Assembly (NCBI RefSeq): GCF_016862315.1
Contig: NZ_BOMS01000009.1
Location: 1 to 64,000 of the forward strand
Reading direction: 5' to 3'
Source: Actinoplanes palleronii
GTDB taxonomy: Bacteria; Actinomycetota; Actinomycetes; Mycobacteriales; Micromonosporaceae
Length of the DNA stretch: 64,000 bases
Part shown: one piece after another, positions 35,201 through 42,146 of the stretch
Numbering within the stretch: the first letter of the stretch is position 1
Layout of the letters: each line of letters opens with the position of its first letter
Notes under the pieces: generated by a model
The model's database searches: none
What the model was told of the DNA's origin: nothing
What the model saw: the letters and a program-made list of their open reading frames with translations, nothing else
Program-made: the position numbers and the translations under genes

Positions 35201-36519
35201 AGCGGCAGATGTCGGCGGCGGTCGACGCCGTGCCGGTCTGGGTCATGTCGATCGACCGGGCGATCGAGCAGTTCGCCGGCGGCGCGCGCTTCGACGTGAT
35301 CATCGTGGACGAGGCGTCGCAGGCCGACATGTTCGCGCTGCCGGTGCTGAGCCTGGCCGAACGCGCCGTGGTGGTCGGCGACGACCAGCAGATCGGCCCG
35401 CAACTGACGTTCCTCGGCGACGTGCAGGGCCTGATCGAGGCGCACCTGCCGGACGTGCCGTCGGCGAACCAGTTCGACCCGGAGGGCAGCCTCTACGACC
35501 ACGCGGTGCGCCGCTCCGAGCGGATCCTGCTGACCGAGCACTTCCGCTGCGTGCCGCAGATCATCGAGTTCTCCAGCGCCACCTACTACGAACACCGGAT
35601 CGAACCGTTGCGCACCGATCGACCGGCCGGGATCGGTGAGCCGGTGCGCGCGGTGCACGTACCGGACGGGACGCGGCAGGCGATCGCCGCCTTCGGCGAC
35701 GTCAATGTCGCGGAGGCGGAAAGGTTGCTGACCCAGGTCCAGACGATCGTCGAGGATCCGGCGTACGACGGGAAGAGCCTCGGCGTGATCAGCCTGCTCA
35801 GCGGCAGCGACCAGGGGATGTATCTCCTGCAACGGCTGCAGGCCACGATCGGGCTGGAGGAGATGGAGCGGCGGCGGCTGCGGGTCGGCGACTCGTACAC
35901 GTTCCAGGGCGACGAGCGGGACGTGGTGCTGCTGTCGACGGTGGTGTCCGCGAACGACGGGCGGATCGCGGCGTTCACCAAGCGCGACTACCACCGGCGG
36001 ATCAACGTGGCGGCGTCCCGGGCCCGCGACCAGCTGTGGGTGTTCCACTCGTTCCAGCCCGGTGACGTGCCGGGCGACGACGCGCGCGGGCAGCTGCTGA
36101 CGTACTGCCAGAACGTGGGGACGGCGACCGAGTCGTACGGCGACCTGGAACAGCGCTGTGACAGCGACTTCGAGCGGGCGGTGCTGAAACGGATGCTGCT
36201 GCGCGGGCTGCGGCCGCTGCCCCAGTTCAAGATCGGCAGCTATCGGATCGACTTCGTCCTCCCGACGGGTGACGGGCGGCGGCTGGCGATCGAGTGCGAC
36301 GGAGACGCGTATCACGGGCCGGACCGCTGGGAGGACGACATCCGGCGCCAGGCGCTGCTGGAGCGGGTGGGCAACTGCGTTTTCGTACGGATCAGGGGCA
36401 GTGTCTTCAGCCGTGACCCGGAGAAGGCGCTCGCGCCGTTGTGGCGGCGGATCGAGGAGATGGGTGGGGTAGCTATCGTCCCTTTTAGCACGTCAACGGC
36501 CGACCAGCGCGTACGTTAA
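32212..36519 (+). CDS. SF1 DNA/RNA helicase with C-terminal DUF559 nuclease domain
   Basis: A 1435-residue protein. After a 300-residue N-terminal region comes an SF1 (Dna2/Upf1-like) helicase: Walker A GPPGTGKT (361-368), a long coiled insertion (about 420-950), Walker B VDEASQAD (Asp1033), GDDQQIGPQ, EHFRC, a QGDERDVVLLS motif V and NVAASRARDQLW. Residues about 1325-1430 form a PD-(D/E)XK-like DUF559/Vsr domain with Asp1347 and Glu1361-x-Asp1363 (IECDGDAYHG). GTG start; AAGGAG lies 10 nt upstream. Helicase-nuclease fusions of this type are common in phage-defence loci, but no partner gene is adjacent, so it would have to act alone. Confidence 0.85.
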   Translation: MLHEEPGTIRTRAASLTEYLLAVRAQMEKPTRTVPAEARVWQHQLPAHPQCRLGPQGDEAAWLQVGRPPKVRALEPPRRLAEALREPVVADQEPVFRAPPGVDPDRAAALETEVAEWRERVWRPWAAETRPVDATRELHARLSEMRSRLDMNTAAEELVWGHGVVHLTVADQRVAYPLLVTPVTIDYDADLSVVSVSPQGPPRLQTDALIGIDDRHLRQLLALGDGGLVSVDLWDDLERRELFERALRRLGHDPVLRDATGPAVDGPHVHDTGVLFVRPRQRMLRRFLEQLRDRLAAGDLNSVGALASIVAHEPSRLAMPGDEPERWKPVGGRLLMPLPTNEAQESIARRLAGNRNVAVQGPPGTGKTHTIRNLISHLMAHGKRVLVVAQKEDPLRVLRDGLPAEIRALCLAVLGRSADQLTQLQHAARELSDRAATLDQHREQQRIDALTGQVEETERELGRALAALRSIAENDARTYRIDGAPLSPADVGEWLVAREAAFGDIPDAVPEDQPPPLSADEFAQLLRLAATLDPADRVQAKRHLPPAAELPQAAAMLANRRRQAALAADLAALADAGVHLAAVRRSGPDGLSQLTRRLHDTVGLLRRREGAWVDRLGRQLADPQWAQQWQQHVAGCQAALVQLAEAAGAIGGHTVTVPDSHLGQPRQLQAELAELRQRFAAGKGVSRVFQSGLARLAAECLVDGEPLRTADDVVLVIAYVTRVQVRSQLAGRWTDWAQWLHIPADQFTGFPELWASGLIEQARIAVRWDHDEWPALYDELRLVLPQLEPRAESAVLAQAAELLGRVAVLFEHDHLTETDQRIVAYLQDGMSQPDASDLWRLLDMQWQDADLAGWDGTCAEIRRLAALRPDALAYTEFSARLGAAAPTWTAEIGAGTAAALHGSGADCLQRWRWRQAQTWFDEVIGDLDVETLGRRVERARQAIRQLTHELVVASTWLAVSRALDDRKRAALADWATSLRKIGKGTGKKASHWQAEAQRQMSAAVDAVPVWVMSIDRAIEQFAGGARFDVIIVDEASQADMFALPVLSLAERAVVVGDDQQIGPQLTFLGDVQGLIEAHLPDVPSANQFDPEGSLYDHAVRRSERILLTEHFRCVPQIIEFSSATYYEHRIEPLRTDRPAGIGEPVRAVHVPDGTRQAIAAFGDVNVAEAERLLTQVQTIVEDPAYDGKSLGVISLLSGSDQGMYLLQRLQATIGLEEMERRRLRVGDSYTFQGDERDVVLLSTVVSANDGRIAAFTKRDYHRRINVAASRARDQLWVFHSFQPGDVPGDDARGQLLTYCQNVGTATESYGDLEQRCDSDFERAVLKRMLLRGLRPLPQFKIGSYRIDFVLPTGDGRRLAIECDGDAYHGPDRWEDDIRRQALLERVGNCVFVRIRGSVFSRDPEKALAPLWRRIEEMGGVAIVPFSTSTADQRVR

Positions 36520-36531
36520 GTAACACCTGTA

Positions 36532-36549
36532 CGGCCCGCACGCGGGCCG
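36532..36549. terminator. Short perfect hairpin between the SF1 helicase and DEAD-box genes
   Basis: CGGCCCG and CGGGCCG pair perfectly around CACG, 13 bp after the SF1 helicase stop and 27 bp before the DEAD-box start. There is no U-run. It could end upstream transcription or act as a 5' leader structure of the RNA helicase gene, where cold-sensitive leader folds are known in other bacteria. Confidence 0.35.
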
Positions 36550-36576
36550 CCAGAACGGCTCCGTATCCTTGCTTCC

Positions 36577-38250
36577 ATGGACGAAGACCTCGCTACCAGC
36601 ACCGATGGAGGCTTCGCCGGACTGGGACTGCGGCCCGAGCTGCTCCGCGCCCTTTCCGATCTCGGTTACGAGGAGCCCACGCCGATCCAGCGGGAGGCAA
36701 TCGCCCCGCTCATCGCGGGCCACGACCTGGTCGGTCAGGCTGCCACCGGCACCGGCAAGACCGCCGCCTTCGCGCTACCCCTGCTGCAGAGCCTGACCAC
36801 CGGCGGCACCAGCCCCGCCGCGCTGGTCCTGGTGCCGACCCGCGAGCTCGCCGAGCAGGTGTCGCAGGCCGTGCACCGGTACGGGCGGGACCTGAACGTG
36901 CGGGTGCTGCCGGTCTACGGCGGCCAGCCGATCAGCCGGCAGCTGCAGGTGCTGCGCCGCGGCGTCGACGTGGTCGTCGGCACCCCGGGCCGGATCCTGG
37001 ACCACATCGAGCGGGAGACCCTGCAGCTCGACGCGGTGCGCACCGTCGTGCTCGACGAGGCCGACGAGATGCTCGACATGGGCTTCGCCGAGGACATCGA
37101 GGCGATCCTGGCCGAGACGCCCGCGGAGCGGCAGACCGTGCTGTTCTCGGCCACCATGCCGCCACGGATCGACGCCATCGCTCGCCGGCACCTGCGGGAT
37201 CCGCTGCGGATCCGGATGGGCAAGGACACCTCCGCCGCCGACGGACTGCCGACGGTGCGCCAGAGTGCGTACCTGGTCGCCCGCGCGCACAAGACCGCGG
37301 CGCTCGGCCGGGTCCTGGACGTCGAGGCGCCCACCGCGGCGATCGTCTTCTGCCGTACGCGGGAAGAGGTCGACGAGGTCACCGAGAGCCTGAACGGTCG
37401 CGGGTACCGGGCCGAGGCCCTGCACGGCGGTCTCAGCCAGGACCAGCGTGACCGGGTGATGGGCCGGCTGCGCGGCGGCGCCACCGAGCTGCTGGTGGCC
37501 ACGGACGTGGCGGCCCGCGGCCTGGACGTGGAGCAGCTGACCCACGTCATCAACTACAACGTGCCGTCGGCGCCCGAGGCCTACGTGCACCGGATCGGCC
37601 GCGTGGGCCGGGCCGGGCGTACCGGTGCGGCGATCACCCTCGCCGAGCCGCGTGAGCAGCGGATGCTCAAGGCCATCGAGCGGCTGACCGGCCAGCGGAT
37701 CGCCCTGGAGAAGCTGCCCACGGTCACCGACCTGCGCGCCCGCCGCCTCGAGGTGGTCCGGACGACGGTGCAGGAAGCGCTGACGGCCGAGGATCTCGAG
37801 CGGTTCCGGGCGGTGCTGGACTCGCTGACCGACGAGTCGGACATCGAGCTGGTCGCCCTGGCGGCGCTGAAGCTGCTGCACGAGGCGAACGGCGGCGACG
37901 TCGACGAGGCGGAGATCCCGACGATCTCCCCGGTCCGCGAGCGCGACGAGCGGGGCCGTCCGGCGGGTGGTCCGGGTACCGGACCGCGCCGGGGCCGCGC
38001 CGACGGCGGCGCGGTGACCCGGGTGTTCGTCGGCCTGGGACGCCGGGCCGGGGTGCGGCCGCAGGACCTGGTCGGCGCGATCGCGGGTGAGGCCGGGCTG
38101 TCGGCCCGCGACGTCGGTGCCATCCAGATCACCGACCGGTTCTCGCTGGTCGAGGTGCCCGAGGCGGAAGCGGAGAAGGTGATCCGGGCGCTGAGCCACA
38201 GCACGATCCGCGGCCGCCGCCCCACGGTCCGCCGCGACCGCCCCAACTGA
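36577..38250 (+). CDS. DEAD-box ATP-dependent RNA helicase with DbpA-type RNA-binding domain
   Basis: A 557-residue helicase. The Q motif (PTPIQREAI), motif I (ATGTGKT), PTRELA, the DEAD box in LDEADEMLD, SAT, and the C-terminal RGLDVEQ and HRIGRVGRAG motifs are complete. Residues about 475-550 are a DbpA-type RNA-recognition domain (VTRVFVGLGRRAGVRPQDLVG). It unwinds structured RNA, typically in ribosome assembly or cold adaptation (CsdA/DeaD-like). Residues 445-475 form an Arg/Gly-rich linker. A strong terminator follows 20 bp after the stop. Confidence 0.95.
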   Translation: MDEDLATSTDGGFAGLGLRPELLRALSDLGYEEPTPIQREAIAPLIAGHDLVGQAATGTGKTAAFALPLLQSLTTGGTSPAALVLVPTRELAEQVSQAVHRYGRDLNVRVLPVYGGQPISRQLQVLRRGVDVVVGTPGRILDHIERETLQLDAVRTVVLDEADEMLDMGFAEDIEAILAETPAERQTVLFSATMPPRIDAIARRHLRDPLRIRMGKDTSAADGLPTVRQSAYLVARAHKTAALGRVLDVEAPTAAIVFCRTREEVDEVTESLNGRGYRAEALHGGLSQDQRDRVMGRLRGGATELLVATDVAARGLDVEQLTHVINYNVPSAPEAYVHRIGRVGRAGRTGAAITLAEPREQRMLKAIERLTGQRIALEKLPTVTDLRARRLEVVRTTVQEALTAEDLERFRAVLDSLTDESDIELVALAALKLLHEANGGDVDEAEIPTISPVRERDERGRPAGGPGTGPRRGRADGGAVTRVFVGLGRRAGVRPQDLVGAIAGEAGLSARDVGAIQITDRFSLVEVPEAEAEKVIRALSHSTIRGRRPTVRRDRPN

Positions 38251-38270
38251 TCCGACCGTTTCTGATCGCT

Positions 38271-38303
38271 AACGAGGCCCCCGTGAGGGGGCCTCGTTTT
38301 TGT
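38271..38303 (+). terminator. Rho-independent terminator of the DEAD-box helicase gene
   Basis: AACGAGGCCCCC and GGGGGCCTCGTT pair perfectly over 12 bp around the tetraloop GTGA, followed by a T-rich tract (TTTTTGTTGCTTTG). It lies 20 bp past the helicase stop and 27 bp before the convergent lipoprotein stop, so it can also help to end the leftward transcript. Confidence 0.9.
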
Positions 38304-38329
38304 TGCTTTGTCGTGCGCACCGCTGCGGG

Positions 38330-38935
38330 TCAGGGCAGGTAGATGCTCGTCAGGCTGACGATTTCGCCGCCCTTCACCGTCAAGGCGAACAGGGTGCTGT
38401 TGTCCTTGTCGGCGAGGTAGCCGGGCAGCTTCGCGAACGAGCTCGGGACCGGGTTGACCGAGTCGCCGGACCCGGCCTTGATCACCGACACGCTGACCGA
38501 GCCGGAGACCGGCAACGTCCGCTTCAACTTGTTGTCGTTGACCAGGACGTAGTCGTTCGGCGGGCCGTCGGTCTCGCCGGGGTTCTGCTCCTGGTACTTC
38601 TTCCGGGCGGCCTCGCCGGTCAGCATCTCGACCTTGTCGAAGGTGATCGTGCGCTTGCTCGTGTCGACCTTGGTCAGGTAGGCATCGTGCTTGCCGTCGG
38701 CCAGCGCGGTGCCATCGGCGCCCGCGGTACCGCTGCTGCTCGGCGTGCCCGTCACCGAGCCGGTGGCGGTGCCGGTCGGGGCGGTGGTGGTGCTCGTCGG
38801 GGCGGTCGCCGGGGCCGCCGGGGCCGGGTTGCCGGACGAGGCGCCCGCACTGCAGGCGCTCAGGGTCAGGACACCGGCCACCACCAGCGGAACCAGGCCG
38901 GTGCGGGCAGGGCGGCGGACGTTTCGTTGAGCCAC
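38330..38935 (-). CDS. Lipoprotein of unknown function
   Basis: A 201-residue exported lipoprotein. GTG start at 38935 with GGAG 8 nt upstream; the signal peptide (1-27) ends in a Leu-Ser-Ala-Cys lipobox. A long Thr/Ser/Pro/Ala-rich linker follows (to about 75), then a globular domain (about 80-201) with mixed strands, ending VKGGEIVSLTSIYLP. That last block resembles the end of small actinobacterial lipoproteins of unknown function. It is convergent with the DEAD-box helicase gene across the shared terminator. Confidence 0.75.
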   Translation of the reverse strand: MAQRNVRRPARTGLVPLVVAGVLTLSACSAGASSGNPAPAAPATAPTSTTTAPTGTATGSVTGTPSSSGTAGADGTALADGKHDAYLTKVDTSKRTITFDKVEMLTGEAARKKYQEQNPGETDGPPNDYVLVNDNKLKRTLPVSGSVSVSVIKAGSGDSVNPVPSSFAKLPGYLADKDNSTLFALTVKGGEIVSLTSIYLP

Positions 38936-39074
38936 TTCTTCGTCTCCTCTGAGTGCCAGCCATTCCGCCGGATCGCCATCAACGTAGTGACTCACGGCAG
39001 TCCGTGTGATCACGGATTCGCGCCATCCCGGTCAGCCCTTGTCGCGGGCACCTGGTCGTGCGTACAGTTGTCGC

Positions 39075-39959
39075 ATGTCACCCATCCCTGGGGATTGCGG
39101 TCCCGGCGCTGCCCCGGCGCGAGATTACGACGGCTTGTACAAGGCGCTGATGGAGGCGCATCCGAAGGACGCTTTGCGGCTCCTGTGCCGAGTCGAGGTC
39201 GGCGATCACACGGTGGTCGCCGACGGGCCGACCGAGCAGGTCCGGCAGCGCAGCCTGCAGCGCGACAAGGTGTTCATGGTGTCCCGGCCGGACGGCACAG
39301 TCGACGTGCACCACATCGAAGTGCAGGTGAAGCGGACCGGCGATTTCCCGGCACGGATGGCGGCGTATTGGGCGGGACTGGCCATCAAATACGAGGATCC
39401 CCGTCACCAGATCCATCAGACCGCGGTGTGGCCGGTCGGTGGCGGTAGTCCCGGATCCCTCCGGCGGAACCGTATGCACCTGGAATGGGACTCGGTGAAC
39501 GTCCCGGACGACCTCGACCCGGATGCCCTGCTGGCGAGTCCGCTCGCCCCGCTCGTGCTGTGGTCGAGCCGGCGGCCGGCCGATTTCGCCGACCGGATCG
39601 GCGGGCGGATCGGCGAGCTGCCGAACCGCGAGCAACAGTTGGTTCTCGTCGACCTTTGTATGCTGGCCGAGGAAGGTCTCGCAGCTCAGGTCGTCACTGC
39701 GTTGAGGAGCAGAGGAATGGGCAACGTTCTCGAAGGAACAGAAGCCGGCCGTGAGATCGCCCAGAAAAACCTGAACCGAGGCCTCGAACAAGGCCTCGAA
39801 CAAGGCCTGGTGCGCTCGATGCGCCTGCTGCTGCAGACCCGGTTCGGTGACATCCCCGACCTGGACGACCTGGCAAGGAAACTCGTGGCGGAAGACCACG
39901 ACGCCAACATGGTGAAAGTCGTCAGCGGAGTCCCCCTGACCGAACTTCAACAACTCTGA
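39075..39959 (+). CDS. Rpn-like PD-(D/E)XK nuclease (large form)
   Basis: A 294-residue protein of the Rpn/transposase-like nuclease type. Residues 1-210 form the nuclease domain, with Asp in LQRDKVFMV, then HHIEVQVKRTGDFPARMAAYW giving the E-x-Q variant of the D...ExK motif. Residues 215-294 form a helical tail with a GLEQGLEQGL linker coded by a 12-bp repeat. An internal ATG at 39717 (Met215) has GAGGAG exactly 7 nt upstream and would yield the tail alone (80 aa). In E. coli, Rpn large forms are toxic DNases with antiphage activity, restrained by intragenic small forms. A near-copy of the tail is encoded again at 40005. Confidence 0.8.
   Translation: MSPIPGDCGPGAAPARDYDGLYKALMEAHPKDALRLLCRVEVGDHTVVADGPTEQVRQRSLQRDKVFMVSRPDGTVDVHHIEVQVKRTGDFPARMAAYWAGLAIKYEDPRHQIHQTAVWPVGGGSPGSLRRNRMHLEWDSVNVPDDLDPDALLASPLAPLVLWSSRRPADFADRIGGRIGELPNREQQLVLVDLCMLAEEGLAAQVVTALRSRGMGNVLEGTEAGREIAQKNLNRGLEQGLEQGLVRSMRLLLQTRFGDIPDLDDLARKLVAEDHDANMVKVVSGVPLTELQQL
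39717..39959 (+). CDS. Candidate intragenic small Rpn product (80 aa)
   Basis: In-frame internal start within the Rpn-like gene: ATG at 39717 preceded by GAGGAG with 7-nt spacing and by AGAGGA directly. The product would be the 80-residue C-terminal helical domain beginning MGNVLEGTEAGREIAQK. The same ribosome-binding sequence and start are kept in the neighbouring duplicate gene, where this small protein is the only possible product, supporting use of the internal start here. By analogy with E. coli RpnS it may bind and inhibit the large form. Expression is inferred, not shown. Confidence 0.55.
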   Translation: MGNVLEGTEAGREIAQKNLNRGLEQGLEQGLVRSMRLLLQTRFGDIPDLDDLARKLVAEDHDANMVKVVSGVPLTELQQL

Positions 39960-39988
39960 TCACAAAGTCACCGTCGATCAGCGCGACC

Positions 39989-40271
39989 GTAGAGGAGCAG
40001 AGGGATGGGCAACTTCCTCGAAGAAACGGAAGCCGGCCGTGAAATCGCCCAGAAATACCTGGAGCGAGGCATCAAAGAAGGCCTCAAGCAACAATTTGAG
40101 CAAGGCTACAAACAGAGTCTCGTGCGCTCAATGCGCCTGGTGCTGCAGACCCGGTTCGGTGACATCCCCGGCCTGGATGAGCTCGCCGCCGCCCTCGTGG
40201 CCGCGGACCATGACGCCAACCTGGTCAGAGTCGTCAACGGAGTGCCGCTGGACCAACTCCAGCAGCCTTGA
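39989..40271 (+). repeat. Tandem partial duplication of the Rpn 3' end
   Basis: 39989-40271 is a diverged copy of 39701-39959, beginning at GTTGAGGAGCAGAGG / GTAGAGGAGCAGAGG and running to the stop codons. It differs by a 24-bp insertion in the linker. The large gene's Leu210 codon TTG aligns with TAG (39990-39992) in the copy, five codons before its ATG, so the copy cannot be read from further upstream. Homology upstream of the ribosome-binding site is not evident. Confidence 0.85.
40005..40271 (+). CDS. Stand-alone small Rpn-like protein (88 aa)
   Basis: An 88-residue helical protein nearly matching the C-terminal 80 residues of the Rpn-like nuclease: both start MGN-LE-TEAGREIAQK and share LVRSMRL-LQTRFGDIP, then a VA-DHDAN segment ending in VPL--LQQ. 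The copy has eight extra linker residues (EQGYKQSL region). GAGGAG lies 7 nt before the ATG. It starts 45 bp after the nuclease stop, so the two are probably cotranscribed. It could be a second, separately encoded antitoxin, or the remnant of a paralogue that lost its nuclease part; the conserved ribosome-binding site favours a live gene. Confidence 0.75.
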   Translation: MGNFLEETEAGREIAQKYLERGIKEGLKQQFEQGYKQSLVRSMRLVLQTRFGDIPGLDELAAALVAADHDANLVRVVNGVPLDQLQQP

Positions 40272-40350
40272 CCCCGAAAAATACTGAAAACGCCGCCGGG
40301 TCGCCCCTCCGCCTGACAAGGTGTTTGGGGCGACGCAGCTCTAGCGTCGG

Positions 40351-40818
40351 CTAACTCTCCTCGGCCACTGCCACCGGCTCGACGGCCAACTCGCCGTCCC
40401 AGGCGAACGCCAGGTCAGTGGCTTCGCCGCTGACCGTCACGCCGTCGGTCGACGCCAGCGCGGTCTGGACCTTGCGCCATTTGGCAGCGAACCGCTTGCG
40501 TTCCACACCCAGATCGACGAGATACGTCGCGATCTGGCCGCGGGTCATCGGCGTGCCGTTCTCTCCCAGCACCCGCAGCACGATCCCCAACGGATCGGCC
40601 TCGAAATCGGCGCGCACCGCTTCGGCATCAACGAACGATGCGAACCGCAGCGAGTCACGCGGGGCCAGAAGTTCGTACTCGCCGGGCTTGATCTCTTCCT
40701 CGGCTCCGTCGTCCCACCGGACCAGATAGAGCTCTCCCTCTTGCGTCAGGACGGTACCGACCCTGATCGGCCTGCCAGGCAGGTAGGGGACTCGAACAAC
40801 GCTCAAATCATGCTCCAC
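40351..40818 (-). CDS. Protein of unknown function (155 aa)
   Basis: I do not recognise the family. The N-terminal half (about 1-60) has a small-beta-barrel pattern (VGTVLTQEGELYLVRWDDGAEEEI), like Tudor/KOW-type folds. Residues about 75-140 look like a winged-helix (MTRGQIATYLVDLGVERKRFAAKWRKVQTAL). This suggests nucleic-acid binding, which is inference from pattern only. There is no signal peptide. It lies on the same strand as, and 113 bp downstream of, the diguanylate cyclase gene. Confidence 0.6.
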   Translation of the reverse strand: MEHDLSVVRVPYLPGRPIRVGTVLTQEGELYLVRWDDGAEEEIKPGEYELLAPRDSLRFASFVDAEAVRADFEADPLGIVLRVLGENGTPMTRGQIATYLVDLGVERKRFAAKWRKVQTALASTDGVTVSGEATDLAFAWDGELAVEPVAVAEES

Positions 40819-40931
40819 AGGTGCGACTCTATCGGGCGCCCAGGCAGAGCCTCAAAGACTCGACCACATCCCGATCCCCCACAAGTGTGCAATCAGCGAG
40901 TAATGTCCACTTTTTCGCGCATAACCGCTGG

Positions 40932-42074
40932 TCACGCCGTATGGGCCGACCCGGCGACCGCATACCCGCCCTTGTTGGCCTGCTTCACCCGGTACATCGC
41001 CTCGTCCGCCTCGCGGAGCAGCAGATCGCCGTCGACGACGTCCGCACCGACCGCGACACCGACGCTGGCGCCGATGTGGACCGTGGTGCCGGCGATGTGG
41101 AACGGCTCTCCGATCTGGTCGACGATGCGTTCGGCGACGTGGACGGCGGCCGCCGCGTCGCCGTCCTGGACGAACACCGCGAACTCGTCGCCGCCGAGCC
41201 GGACCACGCTGTCACCCTCCCGGACGCAGCGGTGCAGCCGCCGGGCGACGGTGACGAGCAGTTCGTCGCCGGCGGCGTGGCCGAGCTGGTCGTTGACCGG
41301 CTTGAAATCGTCCAGGTCGACGAGGAGCAGGGCTTGCCGTCCGCCGCCCGCCAGCAGCGCGCTGAGCGCCCGGCGATTGGGCAGCCCGGTCAGCGGGTCG
41401 TGCAGCGCCTGGTGGCGTACCAGCGCCTCGTGCTCGGTGAGCGTCTCCAGCGCGATCGACTGCTGGTGCAGCATCTCGTCGGTGACCCGCCGCGCGATGC
41501 GGTGCTCGCGTTCGAATCGGTACAGCAGCAGCCCGATCAGGCCGGCCACCGCGATCATGGCCAGCGCGAGGGTCAGGTCGGCGATGTTCTTCGCCACTCC
41601 GGCCGCGGTCATCTCGGCCTCGCCGAGCTGGTCGAGTTCGGCGGCCAGCGCGACGAAGGCCGGCTCGGTCCGCTGCTGTTCCAGGGCCAGCGCGTCCGCG
41701 GTCTTGCCGACGCCGAGCAGGCCGAGTTCGGTGTCCAGCACGGCGTGGTAGTCGGCGACCTGCTTGCGCAGCGCGTCGTTGACCCCCAACTCCTCCTGGA
41801 TCTTCTTCTCCTGTGAGCGGATCGCGCCGAGTTCGCGCGCCACCCGTACCGGAGTGTTGCCTTTGGCCAGGGTCTTCCACTGCAGCGAGCTCTCCTCGTG
41901 CAGCAGCATGTCGAGTTGGCTGAGCCGGGACCGGGCGAGTTCGTGGTCGCCGCTGCGCCCGTGCAGCACGAAGTTGGCGACCGTCACGCTGGCGAGCAGG
42001 AGCATCGTCAGCACCAGGATGCGCGGCCACCGCCACGACTCCGAGGTCCCCCGTCCGCCGGTCATGGTCCTCAT
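40932..42074 (-). CDS. Membrane-bound diguanylate cyclase (GGDEF)
   Basis: A 380-residue inner-membrane protein. One transmembrane helix (about 17-38) and a second (about 158-182) bracket an exterior four-helix-type sensor of about 120 residues. After a short coiled linker (EHEALVRHQALHDPLTGLPN) comes a GGDEF domain with an intact LGGDEF active site; the RxxD inhibitory site is not obvious. It should convert two GTP to c-di-GMP in response to an external signal. The ATG at 42074 was used; one three codons in is possible. It is divergent from the sugar-binding protein gene with 72 bp between starts, hinting at a shared signal. Confidence 0.9.
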   Translation of the reverse strand: MRTMTGGRGTSESWRWPRILVLTMLLLASVTVANFVLHGRSGDHELARSRLSQLDMLLHEESSLQWKTLAKGNTPVRVARELGAIRSQEKKIQEELGVNDALRKQVADYHAVLDTELGLLGVGKTADALALEQQRTEPAFVALAAELDQLGEAEMTAAGVAKNIADLTLALAMIAVAGLIGLLLYRFEREHRIARRVTDEMLHQQSIALETLTEHEALVRHQALHDPLTGLPNRRALSALLAGGGRQALLLVDLDDFKPVNDQLGHAAGDELLVTVARRLHRCVREGDSVVRLGGDEFAVFVQDGDAAAAVHVAERIVDQIGEPFHIAGTTVHIGASVGVAVGADVVDGDLLLREADEAMYRVKQANKGGYAVAGSAHTA

Positions 42075-42146
42075 ATCGGCGGGCGGAGGCGTCCGGCCAA
42101 GCGTTTTCCCGCTCAGCGGTCGCCGGGCACGGCCGATGAGGCTGAT

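Noticed and set aside
32155-36315. Long antisense open frame (about 1386 codons) opposite the SF1 helicase gene
   Set aside because: In high-GC DNA, frames opposite real genes stay open for long stretches. Composition is His/Arg/Gln/Pro-rich noise and no motif is present, while the plus strand has full helicase motifs.
39781-39812. Direct repeats GGCCTCGAACAA in the Rpn gene considered as a regulatory repeat
   Set aside because: They encode the GLEQGLEQ linker in frame, so a coding-repeat explanation suffices.
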